The notes under the pieces are model-generated. The model did no database searches. It was given only the letters and a program-made list of their open reading frames with translations, and was not told where the DNA came from. The translations under genes were made by a program, and so were the position numbers. This document shows, piece by piece, positions 54,601-63,226 of a stretch of 64,000 nt of DNA (the stretch's first letter is position 1; every line of letters starts with the position of its first letter). Origin of the DNA: Patagioenas fasciata (lineage: Eukaryota; Chordata; Aves; Columbiformes; Columbidae); NCBI RefSeq assembly GCF_037038585.1, contig NC_092521.1, positions 148,332,605-148,396,604 of the forward strand. The letters are read 5' to 3'.

Positions 54601-57600
54601 AATGGTACACCAAACTGGGTCCTGTGCTGGAAAGACATGTTCTGCCTTCCTTTTCTAGCCCATGCTGCCCTACAGGGGAATACAGCAGGGGGAGACACCA
54701 TCCTTCCACACCATGTTGCTTTGTGCAATGGAAGAAAAAAGGTCAGAGAAAAGACAAATGGGTGGGCTCTGTCATTCTGAGGACTTTTTTTCAGCTCTTT
54801 TCTGAACAGTGTAGATTCTGCGTTAATGCAGCATTTTAGTAAGGACAGCACTGTTAAAATTTGGAGTATGTCACATGATGACAGCCTCACCTTTCCATTA
54901 TTAGATCCTGGGGAATTTCTAAGACTGGGATTATATTCTAAGTTCCTGAAAAATGCAAGTTGCAAAATAAAGAAATAAACAGTGGTCAAATGAAACATTT
55001 TTCATATCTGTTTTTTCCTGGTGTTAAGTCTTTGTGCAAGAACCCTGGATAAACAGAGGATATACTGAAATTCTTCAGCTGATAGCTGCACTATATTCCA
55101 AGAGCAGCCTCTGCATATAAAGTATGCTATCTTGGTCAGTTTCCTGTAAGTAGGTAGCTACAAAAATATTTGTGAAGAAAAAGATGTATGTTATAGTTAT
55201 ATAAGCGGACTTTTTTGTGGTTTGGTTTGTTGGGAGGAGGGCTTGATGGTTGGTGTGTATGGTGGTTTGTTGTTGTGCAGGGTGGTTTGTTTTTGGTTTG
55301 TTTTTGGTTTGTTTTTGGTTTGTCCCAAACATTCATTCTCTCTTGTTTGTGTTCCACTGCCCTGTTTCTCTTTGTAGCTCAAAAATTCTGTTGTTTTTTG
55401 CTTTTTTCTAGAAGTCCATTTGGAGTGTTACTGGTGTTAATTAAATAGCAAGTAATGGTAACAATATATCCCTTTGCTTCTTTTTTTGAGGTTTATTTTT
55501 TTTTCTTGTTTACTTTAATTCAGGTTCCTCCTGTGAAAAGTGTGATTTTGAAACTGATCTATGCGAAGCTCTTCATGAATTGAATTTGCAGCCTGGGTGG
55601 ATAAGAAGAAATGGTCAATCTGGCATGGGACCACCATACTCTGACCACAATGGGAATGACAGTGGTAAGAATCCTTACATTCTTTGAAGGAACCACGGCC
55701 TCTTACAAGTTATGTAGGTTTCAGTTTTATTTGCTTAATTTTACTATATTCCTCAGAGTTCAATTGGATTCTGCCACATGTATTTTGAATGCTTGTGTCC
55801 AGGATTTTAGGTAATTACAATAACTCAGAATTCCAGAAAAAAAGACTATATTCCAGAAAGCAATTCTTGTTATCATGGAGTCAGTCATCAAGGGTCCAGT
55901 TTATCTACCCAAGTGACTTTTACCTGATTTGGATATATTAGGTGACAATTTCAGTCTTGATGATTGCAAAGTTTAGAAATAAGTATTGAGTACCACATTT
56001 TGAGATGTATTTTGATCTCTTCTTGGATTGGTGAGTGCTCAGACTGTGTATGTCTATTATCACTGGCTAATATTACCACTTCAAATGTTTGGAGAAGGTG
56101 ACTTTGGATATGGGGACAGGGAAGAGCTTTGATAGTCTGAGCCAGCTCCTCTCTAAATCTTATTAAAATTCTACTTTGCATCAAGACTGTCCCTCAGCTA
56201 AGTAATTAATTGTCCCTGTCCTCAGACAAAGTGTGTTCCTTATGCTTGTCCAATTGCCAAGTTAATCCTGCTTTCCAAAACCTGGCTTCTTCCTTCTGTA
56301 ATGTGTGATTTGCTTCACAACTCTTTAGCCATCATCTTTAGCTGCAGTAAACCTTCTGCTTTCTGAAGCCATTAGAAAGCTTGTTTGTAAGAAATCAAGG
56401 AAGGAGGGAAAGAACTTGATAGGAATCTTGAATCTGTCATTAAAGATGTGACCTGGTTGAAGTGATCACCCTAAAGTGTTCAATTATCTTCACCATGTTT
56501 TCAGTTATTCTCTTTGCCTTTTCTCCACCCACCCCATCTCACAAGCAGTAGTGCAGCAGTCCTTACAGCAAGCACCTGAAGGCAGGCATGCAGTGTTAGG
56601 GAGTATAGAAACTTATGATCTTATGTGGGACTGAAGTGTAGTTCTAAGACTGATTAGCCTAGGTGTTTTTCACTTTGTTCCTGAGCTGTGATTATCCGGG
56701 AGTGTGGAAATCTGCACTGTTCTGAGCAAGTGGCGTCTCCTACATATTGTGTAAGGTACCAAACAGATAGAAGTTCCATGTGATGATTAATGTCAGTTGG
56801 TTGCTTAAAGTTGAATAAATATAAAACTTGCTTAGAAATTTGTAAAATGAAAATATCACAGAACTTTAAAAAAATTTAATAGAAAAACTGTCAACAAACA
56901 AACCCACTCTACATGTTTCTGCAAGTTCTCGCTCCACAGTTAACATTCATGATGCTCTGTAGTTAGGATGCTTTACCCATGCAGTGTTCTTCTAACACTT
57001 CATTCTTTGCCTATGTGTGTCATACAAGCACATCCTGCAAAAACCAACACCAATCTTTAACATGTACAGCAACATAAGAGCATGGCATGGATCAGAAAAA
57101 CTAATATTGACAACACATGAATGAATATAATGGCCCACAACTGTTAGCAGATACAAATCTTTTCTATTACCCTCTATCTCATACCCTTCATGCCCCACAT
57201 TAGACAACAAAAAGGACTGTTCTTTAAGCTTAATCTGCAACTAAGCACCACGCGGCCAGTCACTCATTTTCACCTGGTGGGACTGAGGAGAGAATTGGAG
57301 GGGTTAAAGTGAGAAAACTCATTAGTTGAAATAGAAACAACTTCAAAATTATTGATGTTATTTCATTTTAATTATTAAAAATAATAAGGAAAAGAGAAAA
57401 AAATACAGAGAAAACCCAAAAATACACAAAAACCCGTACACACGAAAAGACAACCAATGCAAGTGAAATCAATTCCTCAACATCAACCGAGTGATGCCCA
57501 GCTAGTCCTAGAGGAGCAGACCCCCTGTAACTTTCCTCCTACTTTTATGGTGAGCATGATGTCACATGGTGTGGAATATCCCTTTGATCAGCTGGAATGA

Positions 57601-60600
57601 TCTATCTCAGCTGTGTTGTCTGCCAACTTTTTGGGAACCATTGGCCTATTTGGTGGTTGAGTGGCAGGAGAAGCTGAAAAGGCCTTGACTCTGTAAGAAC
57701 TGCTCAGCAGTGACTAAAACATCAGTGTGTTATCAACACTGTTTTCAACACAAATCCAAAATATGTCACCATACAAGTTACCATGATTAAATTTAACTCT
57801 CTCCCAGCCAAAACCAGTACAGTGTACTATGCTTCTGAAAAGCAAGGCTCTTTTTAAAGACTTAAACTGACATTAGCACATAAACATGAGTAACCACCAA
57901 ACCTTTTTCATAAATTTATTTCAAATATATAAGTTGTGAAACACTTAATAATAGCAGCTCTTCTCACTGAAAAGCATGTAAAAGACAACTACTTTGGAAA
58001 TAAAAATATAGTGAACTCTTGGTTAGAATCTTAGTTAATTAACCAGGCAACAGAGTCTTAATCTAGTTGGAGTTTCTAGTTTTTGTGCTTGGTTGGTGGT
58101 ACATATCACATCTGGATGTAGCAAAGACCTGAAAGATACTATTGCCTATATCCAATAAAAAAGTTACTCTTAACTTACAAAGAACTGGTGGTGGGGGAAG
58201 AAATTTTCTTATGCAGGCACCCAAAGCCAGCAAAAGACTGAGAATTATCTACTACAAGCGTTTGTTGCAGAGGAAACAAACTGTTCAGTCACCTGTATAT
58301 TTCCATTGACTTGTTTTGGGTGCTTAGTCATCATTGTGTCTGCCAGGTCTGAATTGTATGCAGAAAGCTTGAATACTTGCATCTATTGAGCTTGCTGAGA
58401 GGCTGTGTATTCAGATCTGTGAATTGAATGGTTAAAGAGAGTTAAGTGTATCTGGTTATTTCCATTTTCTACCTGGAGAATGGCTAAACTATACTTTCAT
58501 TTTATGAATGCTGGTTGTAATCACCTAGGAAATGTTTGTGTCCTTGTGGCAGCTATTCAGGTTTTCCCACTGCTAGTGACTCAACAGGTTATATAATCAG
58601 TTCCTGTTTAAAGACCAGAAATTATATTGCATAGTGACAATTGAGAGGAGTATGTTCTATGGCAGAGTATTAAAGGGAAGAGTTCCTGCCATCAGGATAA
58701 GTAATTGCATGCATGTTAGCAGAAGAGCAAAGATCACTTGGTAGATGTTACTTCTTTGAAGATTTAGGTAATCATTTACTAGAACATAAGAGGTTTTGTT
58801 TAATTCTACCTCTCATCATGGTTCTTATTTTAATTGAAATTATGGTTGAATAGACTAGTGGCAACCACTAAACCAAATTAAACATTTTTTTAAGCAATTA
58901 AAACCTGTTATCGATGCAGAACTGTAATGTAAAATCAGTGTTCAAAGTATTCCTTAAAATTACCATTTCTGCACCATCTGTGTAAGACTTGAAATTCCTG
59001 TGACAGGTAAAATCTGACCTTGTTTATGAGTCTTAGATAAATTTATCTTTAGGAAACTGAAATAAAAATGTTCATAATTTAACGGAAATTAAAAACCAGT
59101 GGACTCAGGGATAGAGCTCTTCTGAGGCATCAAGTTGTCTGTTGTGGGTGGAAAGAATATCCTTGTAGCTGGCAGGTTCTGAAAGTGCTGTCTGAGCAGC
59201 CATGAAAGGCCTAAAATCTTGGGGGACAGCATGGCCCCTGCTTTGGTAGCAGGCTGCGAAGTGCTGCTCTGTGGGGGATTGCTTAGCTGGCTCCACTCTG
59301 AGCTGGTCTTATGGTCCTTTGTCTGTGGCTTTCCGTTTGAACACAAGGATGAGAGGTTGAAGTGAGTAGTTTGATAAATGAAATACTTGGATGTTCCTAC
59401 ATATTGTCTGATATTTGGTTTCTGTAGAACTCTTTAGGATTTTTTTTTCCCCTTCAGTCCTACTTGTGGTGGATTTTTGTTTGATTGGGTTTTTTTCCTC
59501 CTTTTTTCATCTTTCACCGTTCATTTACATGTTAATGTTGGGGGCAACAGTTTACCTGACATTTCCTGGAGTTTGGGAAGGAAGAGAGAAAAAAGCTGAC
59601 TTAGAAAATTCCTCCCATTGCCTTCTTTAACATATAACATCTCTGAAATCTTAATGTTCAGGAAGAACCAAATTTTGACTAGCAGTATTTGGTGTCCTAA
59701 ACCAGCATGGTTGTCCTGCATCACTTAGACGACCTGAAACAACATTGTCAGGAAGAAACATAATCGGCTAAAAGGCATAGCAACAGCAATATTTCGCTGA
59801 CTCTTGTGGACCCATTACACTTTCGAGTAAAGCTAAACTTTAATTTGGACTTGTTTTATAAACTGAAAGATATGGTAACTTCAATGGTAGTGTGGAGGTG
59901 CTGAGGGCAGCCTTTCATACTGGGAATGTGCACAGGAATAGCACAACCTCCCCTCTGCAATTTAGGCAAATTTCTGAGTAGCCAAAAAACAGACCCATGT
60001 CTATGGAACAGAGGAACACCACAACTTCCTTTCCTATCTTCCATCACCTCCTTAAAGAACTGAACTTTTGCAATAAATCTGTATTGTTGCTCACAATAGT
60101 TAGCTGTTTAGGCATGAAATACGCAATCTATTCTGTAACTGGGGTTTAAGCTGTTTGAATTAGTCTTATCTTTGTCCCTCAATTCTGCACTTACTGAATA
60201 TTAAAGCCATCAGCACATGAAACATTTTGGAACCCTGCTTGAAATTTCAGTGGGAGTGTATGTCAATATTTAACAAGAACAGAAGCTTGACACACAATGG
60301 CTACAAGTGTGATACGAATCTTTTCTGGGGAAAAATTTCTTGTTGACTTTTTAGTTACTAATTCATACCTGTTTATGTGCCTCTTTCTTGTTTTGTTGTT
60401 GTATTTTACATAACTTTTCTCCAAACTTCTAAGATTTTTCTTTTTAATTCCTTTTAATAGCTTATTTCCTCTCATTATCTTCTAATATGCGAGACTCTTC
60501 TGCAACTTTAAGGACCAACGTTTTCCTTCCAACTGACGATGAACACATTTGTCAGGTATTTTGATGCACAGTCCTATTTTATTTTTTGCCATAGTAATTC

Positions 60601-62648
60601 TCTGCAATAATCAGATCTTTTTGTTGTCCTAGATTACATTTCATTATTGGATCAGTCAAAGGAGTGGAACATTGATAGTGGGGCTTCGAAAGCACTCTGA
60701 GGATACAATTACTAACATCTGGCAAGATTCAGGAGAACTGCGGAATCAGTGGAAAGCAAACACCATCATGATCAATACCACTGAAAAGTATGAGGTTGGT
60801 AAATTGAGGTGACTGTAAATTGCATCTGTTAAATGGTTTATAAATTCTGGATTTTTTTAATAAGTCAAAATGAAATATTTTGTAAATGGAAAGCATTACG
60901 ATGAAGTGAAAAAGAGAGAACCCATTTGAAAGTTCATGGTTGTCATTAACAAATATTGCTTTTTCTTATCTCTTTGTGGTGTTATAACTAATGACAAATC
61001 TTACTAATACTGTGTGTGTTCCTTAAATAAAAGTCAATCTCATTGCATCATAAATCTTCCTGCCCATAGATACAGTATTCCTATCCATAGCTACAGTATT
61101 CCCTTGACCTCAGTCTAACTGTACAGATAAACTTAAGGCTTAATTTATATAGGAAATACCATTGTATACTGTGAGATACTATCCTGTAGGGGTACTTCAG
61201 GTGATAAATACTTTACTTAACTATTCATTGGAGCTTTGTGCCTTTGTAACAGAACACATGCACATGGTTTTACTTTGCTCAAAGCTGCTGAAAACCAATG
61301 TAAGTCTCACAAGTTATTTAAATATTTTTACATGTGCATTTACACAAAACATTAGTAGAGTAAATGTGACTTACAATATCGTGGATGATGTATACTCATT
61401 ATTATGCATAATACTGGAGGGAAAGTGGGGAGCAGAGAAGGAAATCGGAGCAATGTCCTCAGACAGTAGTTACAGTGAAGAGCTGGTTAGCATACAACCC
61501 TGAAGGCATGAGAGCACAACCTCATTTCAGTAAGCCATATGAGTAACATAATTACTTGGCTTGCAGAGGTAACACTGTGCTAAAGCATCCAACAAGACCT
61601 CAGTTTTTGAAGTAACAGTTGCCTGCTCAACCCTGACTGAGAATGTATGTTACAAAATGCCTTACCTAACTTAACATCGGTACCAATGTTGTTACTTGTC
61701 AATAACTTAACTCTGCCTGACATGAGTGTGTGTATATAGCAATGCAGGATTGTACCAGAAGGGTTTAATTCTAGATTTACTTTGTCATCCTTCATAAGTG
61801 TTAAGGTCTCCCCTCAGATTCCTCTTCTCCATGCTAAACAACCCCAGTTCCCTCAGCTGTTCCTCATCAGACTTCTGTTCCACCACTGGTGAATACAGTG
61901 GCAGGGTCACTTCCCTAGTCCTGCTGGACACACTATTCCTGGTACAACCCAGGATGCTGTTGCCCTTTTTGGCCACTTGGGCACACTGCTGGCTCATGTT
62001 CAGCTGGCTGTTGACCAACACCCACAGGTCCTTTTTCATCAGTCAGCTTTCCAGCAACTCTTCCCTGAGCCTCTAGCACTGCCTGGGATTATTGTGACCC
62101 AAGTGCAGTACCCGGCACTTGACATTGTTGAACCTCATACAATTGATGCCAGGTCGCTGATAAATTCTGAAAACAACAGGAAAGGTCCACGTTTCCAGTC
62201 TCTGGTGGAATAATGGTTTGATAAAACACAAAATACTTTCCATTTCTTAACTGTCATGATCCTTGCTTAGATTTTAATGTATTTTATTGTGGTTTTCAGA
62301 TCCTTCATGTTAAATGTTATTTCATTCTTGAGTTAGATGATTAGACTGCATATCTGTGCTGACGAGCCACAGGTATGTGAAAAAACCCCAGGATGGTGGT
62401 AATCCAAAATTATAAGTGAATGATTTGAGTTCTTGTGTTTCTAATAGAAACTCTATGGATTAGACTGGCCTATCTTGGAGTTTGTTTGTTTGTTTTTCTC
62501 ATCTGTGACGTTGGTGAATGAAATTCCTTGTTGATTTACTGTTAATGTTTGCAGGTTACCTTTTGGGGGATGGTGGGCACCCAGAGACAAGATGCAACAG
62601 TTGCCATTGATGATATCACTTTCAGTGAAGGATGTTCTCTGGCAAGTG
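51472..62648 (+). CDS. MALRD1: MAM-domain secreted/membrane protein, 5' five exons (probable MALRD1)
   Basis: Five coding exons (51,472-51,634; 55,524-55,664; 60,461-60,555; 60,633-60,794; 62,555-62,648) join in phase to give 218 residues plus one base; the rest lies beyond the window. Residues 1 to about 18 form a signal peptide (K2 R3, then a hydrophobic core F4-V16). A polar spacer has C26, C28, C40 and C58. Residues 61-214 form one complete MAM domain of about 154 residues with the four expected cysteines C61, C68, C132 and C214. It starts CDFE, has the HYW block at 137-139, and ends with the [11 protein letters not shown] signature. N-glycosylation sequons occur at N48, N99 and N181. MAM domains are extracellular adhesion modules. 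A signal peptide directly before a MAM domain fits MALRD1, which carries repeated MAM and LDLa modules and affects intestinal FGF15/19 and bile-acid control in mammals. No LDLa module is visible yet, so other MAM proteins remain possible. The gene structure is well supported; the name is moderate. Confidence 0.8.
53723..53744 (+). repeat. Poly-T run
   Basis: Twenty-two T bases preceded by GTTTGTTTGTG, inside intron 1. Confidence 0.85.
55208..55325 (+). repeat. G/T-rich tract with 11-bp tandem units
   Basis: Irregular TGGTTTG/GGTGG sequence passes into near-perfect copies of an 11-base unit, GGTTTGTTTTT, at about 55,284-55,325. The sense RNA would be UG-rich, and the tract ends about 200 bases before the acceptor of exon 2. 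Confidence 0.85.
55524..55664 (+). CDS. MALRD1: MAM gene coding exon 2 (MAM start)
   Basis: The acceptor TTTAATTCAG lies before 55,524 and the donor AGTG|GTAAGA at 55,665. Phase 1 at both ends; residues 55-101. It opens the MAM domain with C61-D-F-E and C68, then the PGW and GMGPPYSDH segments that correspond to the variable glycine-rich loop. The open frame matches the phase left by exon 1 exactly, which supports the splice. Confidence 0.88.
55665..60460 (+). other. MAM gene intron 2
   Basis: About 4.8 kb between donor GTAAGA and an acceptor TTTTAATAG. It holds an antisense solo LTR at 57,218-57,821. The remainder is AT-rich without a recognisable gene. A minus-strand frame at 59,089-59,346 is GC-richer than its surroundings but matches nothing I know. 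Confidence 0.75.
57218..57821 (-). mobile_element. Solo ERV LTR, antisense in intron 2
   Basis: A nearly complete avian ERV LTR of about 604 bases on the minus strand, with TGT...ACA termini. On its own strand it starts with the recognisable TGGTTTTGGCTGGGAGAGAG block (57,800-57,819). It carries the conserved promoter neighbourhood (ATGTGACATCATGC then a TATA-like ATAAAA, plus-strand 57,540-57,570), an AT-rich polyadenylation region (57,350-57,395), and ends in the GAGTGA...GCGTGGTGCTTAGTTGC block (57,233-57,270). I recognise the family as a common avian ERVL-type LTR but do not assert the subfamily name. No internal coding region flanks it, so it is a solo LTR. The flanking 4-6 bases (AGGAC and GTGTA) do not form an obvious target-site duplication, consistent with age. 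Confidence 0.85.
60461..60555 (+). CDS. MALRD1: MAM gene coding exon 3
   Basis: 95 bases, entering in phase 1 and leaving in phase 0; residues 102-133. It encodes [10 protein letters not shown]...[11 protein letters not shown]...HICQ, the typical MAM strand pair before the third cysteine (C132). The acceptor is CTTTTAATAG and the donor CAG|GTATTT. Confidence 0.87.
60556..60632 (+). other. MAM gene intron 3, only 77 bases
   Basis: A very short intron, GTATTT...TTGTTGTCCTAG, with a T-rich tract before the acceptor. It is near the minimum usually tolerated in vertebrates, while the neighbouring introns are 1.8-4.8 kb. Confidence 0.82.
60633..60794 (+). CDS. MALRD1: MAM gene coding exon 4
   Basis: 162 bases, phase 0 at both ends; residues 134-187. 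It encodes the core HYWIS and GTLIVGL strands, the [12 protein letters not shown] segment typical of MAM (W before a short loop and a second W), and the N181-T-T sequon. The donor that keeps the frame is GAG|GTTGGT, a poor match to consensus; the nearby GTAAAT at 60,799 would break the frame with exon 5. Confidence 0.85.
61063..61104 (+). repeat. Two-copy 21-bp tandem duplication
   Basis: CCATAGATACAGTATTCC is followed 21 bases later by CCATAGCTACAGTATTCC. Confidence 0.85.
61798..62160 (-). mobile_element. CR1 ORF2 C-terminal fragment, antisense in intron 4
   Basis: On the minus strand this encodes the last part of CR1 ORF2: YPALD/HLGHNN-like start near 62,100, [20 protein letters not shown] near 61,980-62,035, [16 protein letters not shown], then [18 protein letters not shown] near 61,805-61,860. 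The frame is open for 84 codons. However, the block between the 'LPLYSPVV' and '[12 protein letters not shown]' segments lacks about 40 residues present in the family, so there is an in-frame internal deletion near 61,885. It is 5'-truncated and lacks the 3' UTR repeats. It is unrelated in age to the two long copies. Confidence 0.88.
62555..62648 (+). CDS. MALRD1: MAM gene coding exon 5 (MAM end)
   Basis: 94 bases, entering in phase 0 and leaving in phase 1; residues 188-218. It encodes VTFWGMVG, then [14 protein letters not shown], the C-terminal MAM signature with the fourth cysteine C214. The donor is AGTG|GTAAGA, identical to that of exon 2. The following exon is not visible before the right CR1 element, so the coding sequence is incomplete here. 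Confidence 0.88.
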
Positions 62649-63226
62649 GTAAGAATATATGTTTTTCAGGAGACAGATCGTTTTACTTCGTGTTTCCTTT
62701 AGATGAGAAAAGAAAATGCAAAGAAAATCTTTTGGTATTCAAAGGCTTTCTTAGCTCCTGAAGTGTTTTCATGTGCCTTATTTTAATTCCTCTAAACCAT
62801 CATCTGTCATATCACATCTAAACACAGTTGCAAAGAATGACAATAAATACCTTAAGAAATCTGGTACAGTACAAACGTAGCTTCCTGCATCCAGGAGGGC
62901 ACTAAGGCCTCAATGGGCAGAAAAGATCTACTGTTTTTGGTCTGCAAATTGATGTGTTCAGCCAGCTCAGGAAAAGCTTTGGAGCTGACTTTAGGGAGAT
63001 TCCCAGGACGCTTGGGTGTATTTTGAGACTAAGGCATGGAATGCAGTGTTTGACGTAGACCAAGCTAGGTTATGTGATTGGTTTTCTATATTGTGGTCTA
63101 AAATAAAACTCTCTGAATTTCTGAGTAGGAAAACCTATTGAAAATAGATGTACGTGGTTATTAACATATTACAGTGCCGAGCAGCCGTAGGCAGATCACC
63201 ATAAGACATCAGATACAGATAGAGAT
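62649..63226 (+). other. Intron 5 start of MAM gene
   Basis: Intronic sequence after the GTAAGA donor. No further exon is supported. An acceptor-like TTTTTCAG at about 62,669 would give an intron of only 20 bases and is not credible. Confidence 0.65.

Larger units (their letters stand above)
51635..55523 (+). other. MAM gene intron 1
   Basis: About 3.9 kb, GT...AG. It contains a T22 tract (53,723-53,744), two overlapping open frames on opposite strands (54,468-54,839 plus; 54,585-54,998 minus) with no known domain, and a UG-rich tandem repeat at 55,208-55,325 shortly before the acceptor. The acceptor itself has a T-rich tract (55,491-55,520). Confidence 0.75.
60795..62554 (+). other. MAM gene intron 4
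   Basis: 1,760 bases. It contains an antisense CR1 fragment (61,798-62,160) and a two-copy 21-base tandem duplication near 61,063-61,104. The acceptor TTTGCAG|GTTACC is clear. Confidence 0.8.

Noticed and set aside
54468..54998. Opposed frames of 123 (plus) and 137 (minus) codons in intron 1
   Set aside because: They overlap each other within an intron and neither resembles a known protein or continues the MAM gene frame.
59089..59346. GC-richer minus-strand frames in intron 2
   Set aside because: Two overlapping frames, no recognisable domain; possibly an unidentified repeat, not supported as a gene.
60799..60804. GTAAAT as the exon 4 donor
   Set aside because: It adds four bases and puts exon 5 out of frame, destroying the MAM C-terminal signature.
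62670..62761. A sixth MAM exon after the TTTTTCAG at 62,669
   Set aside because: The intron would be about 20 bases, and the frame runs to a stop with no MAM or LDLa features.
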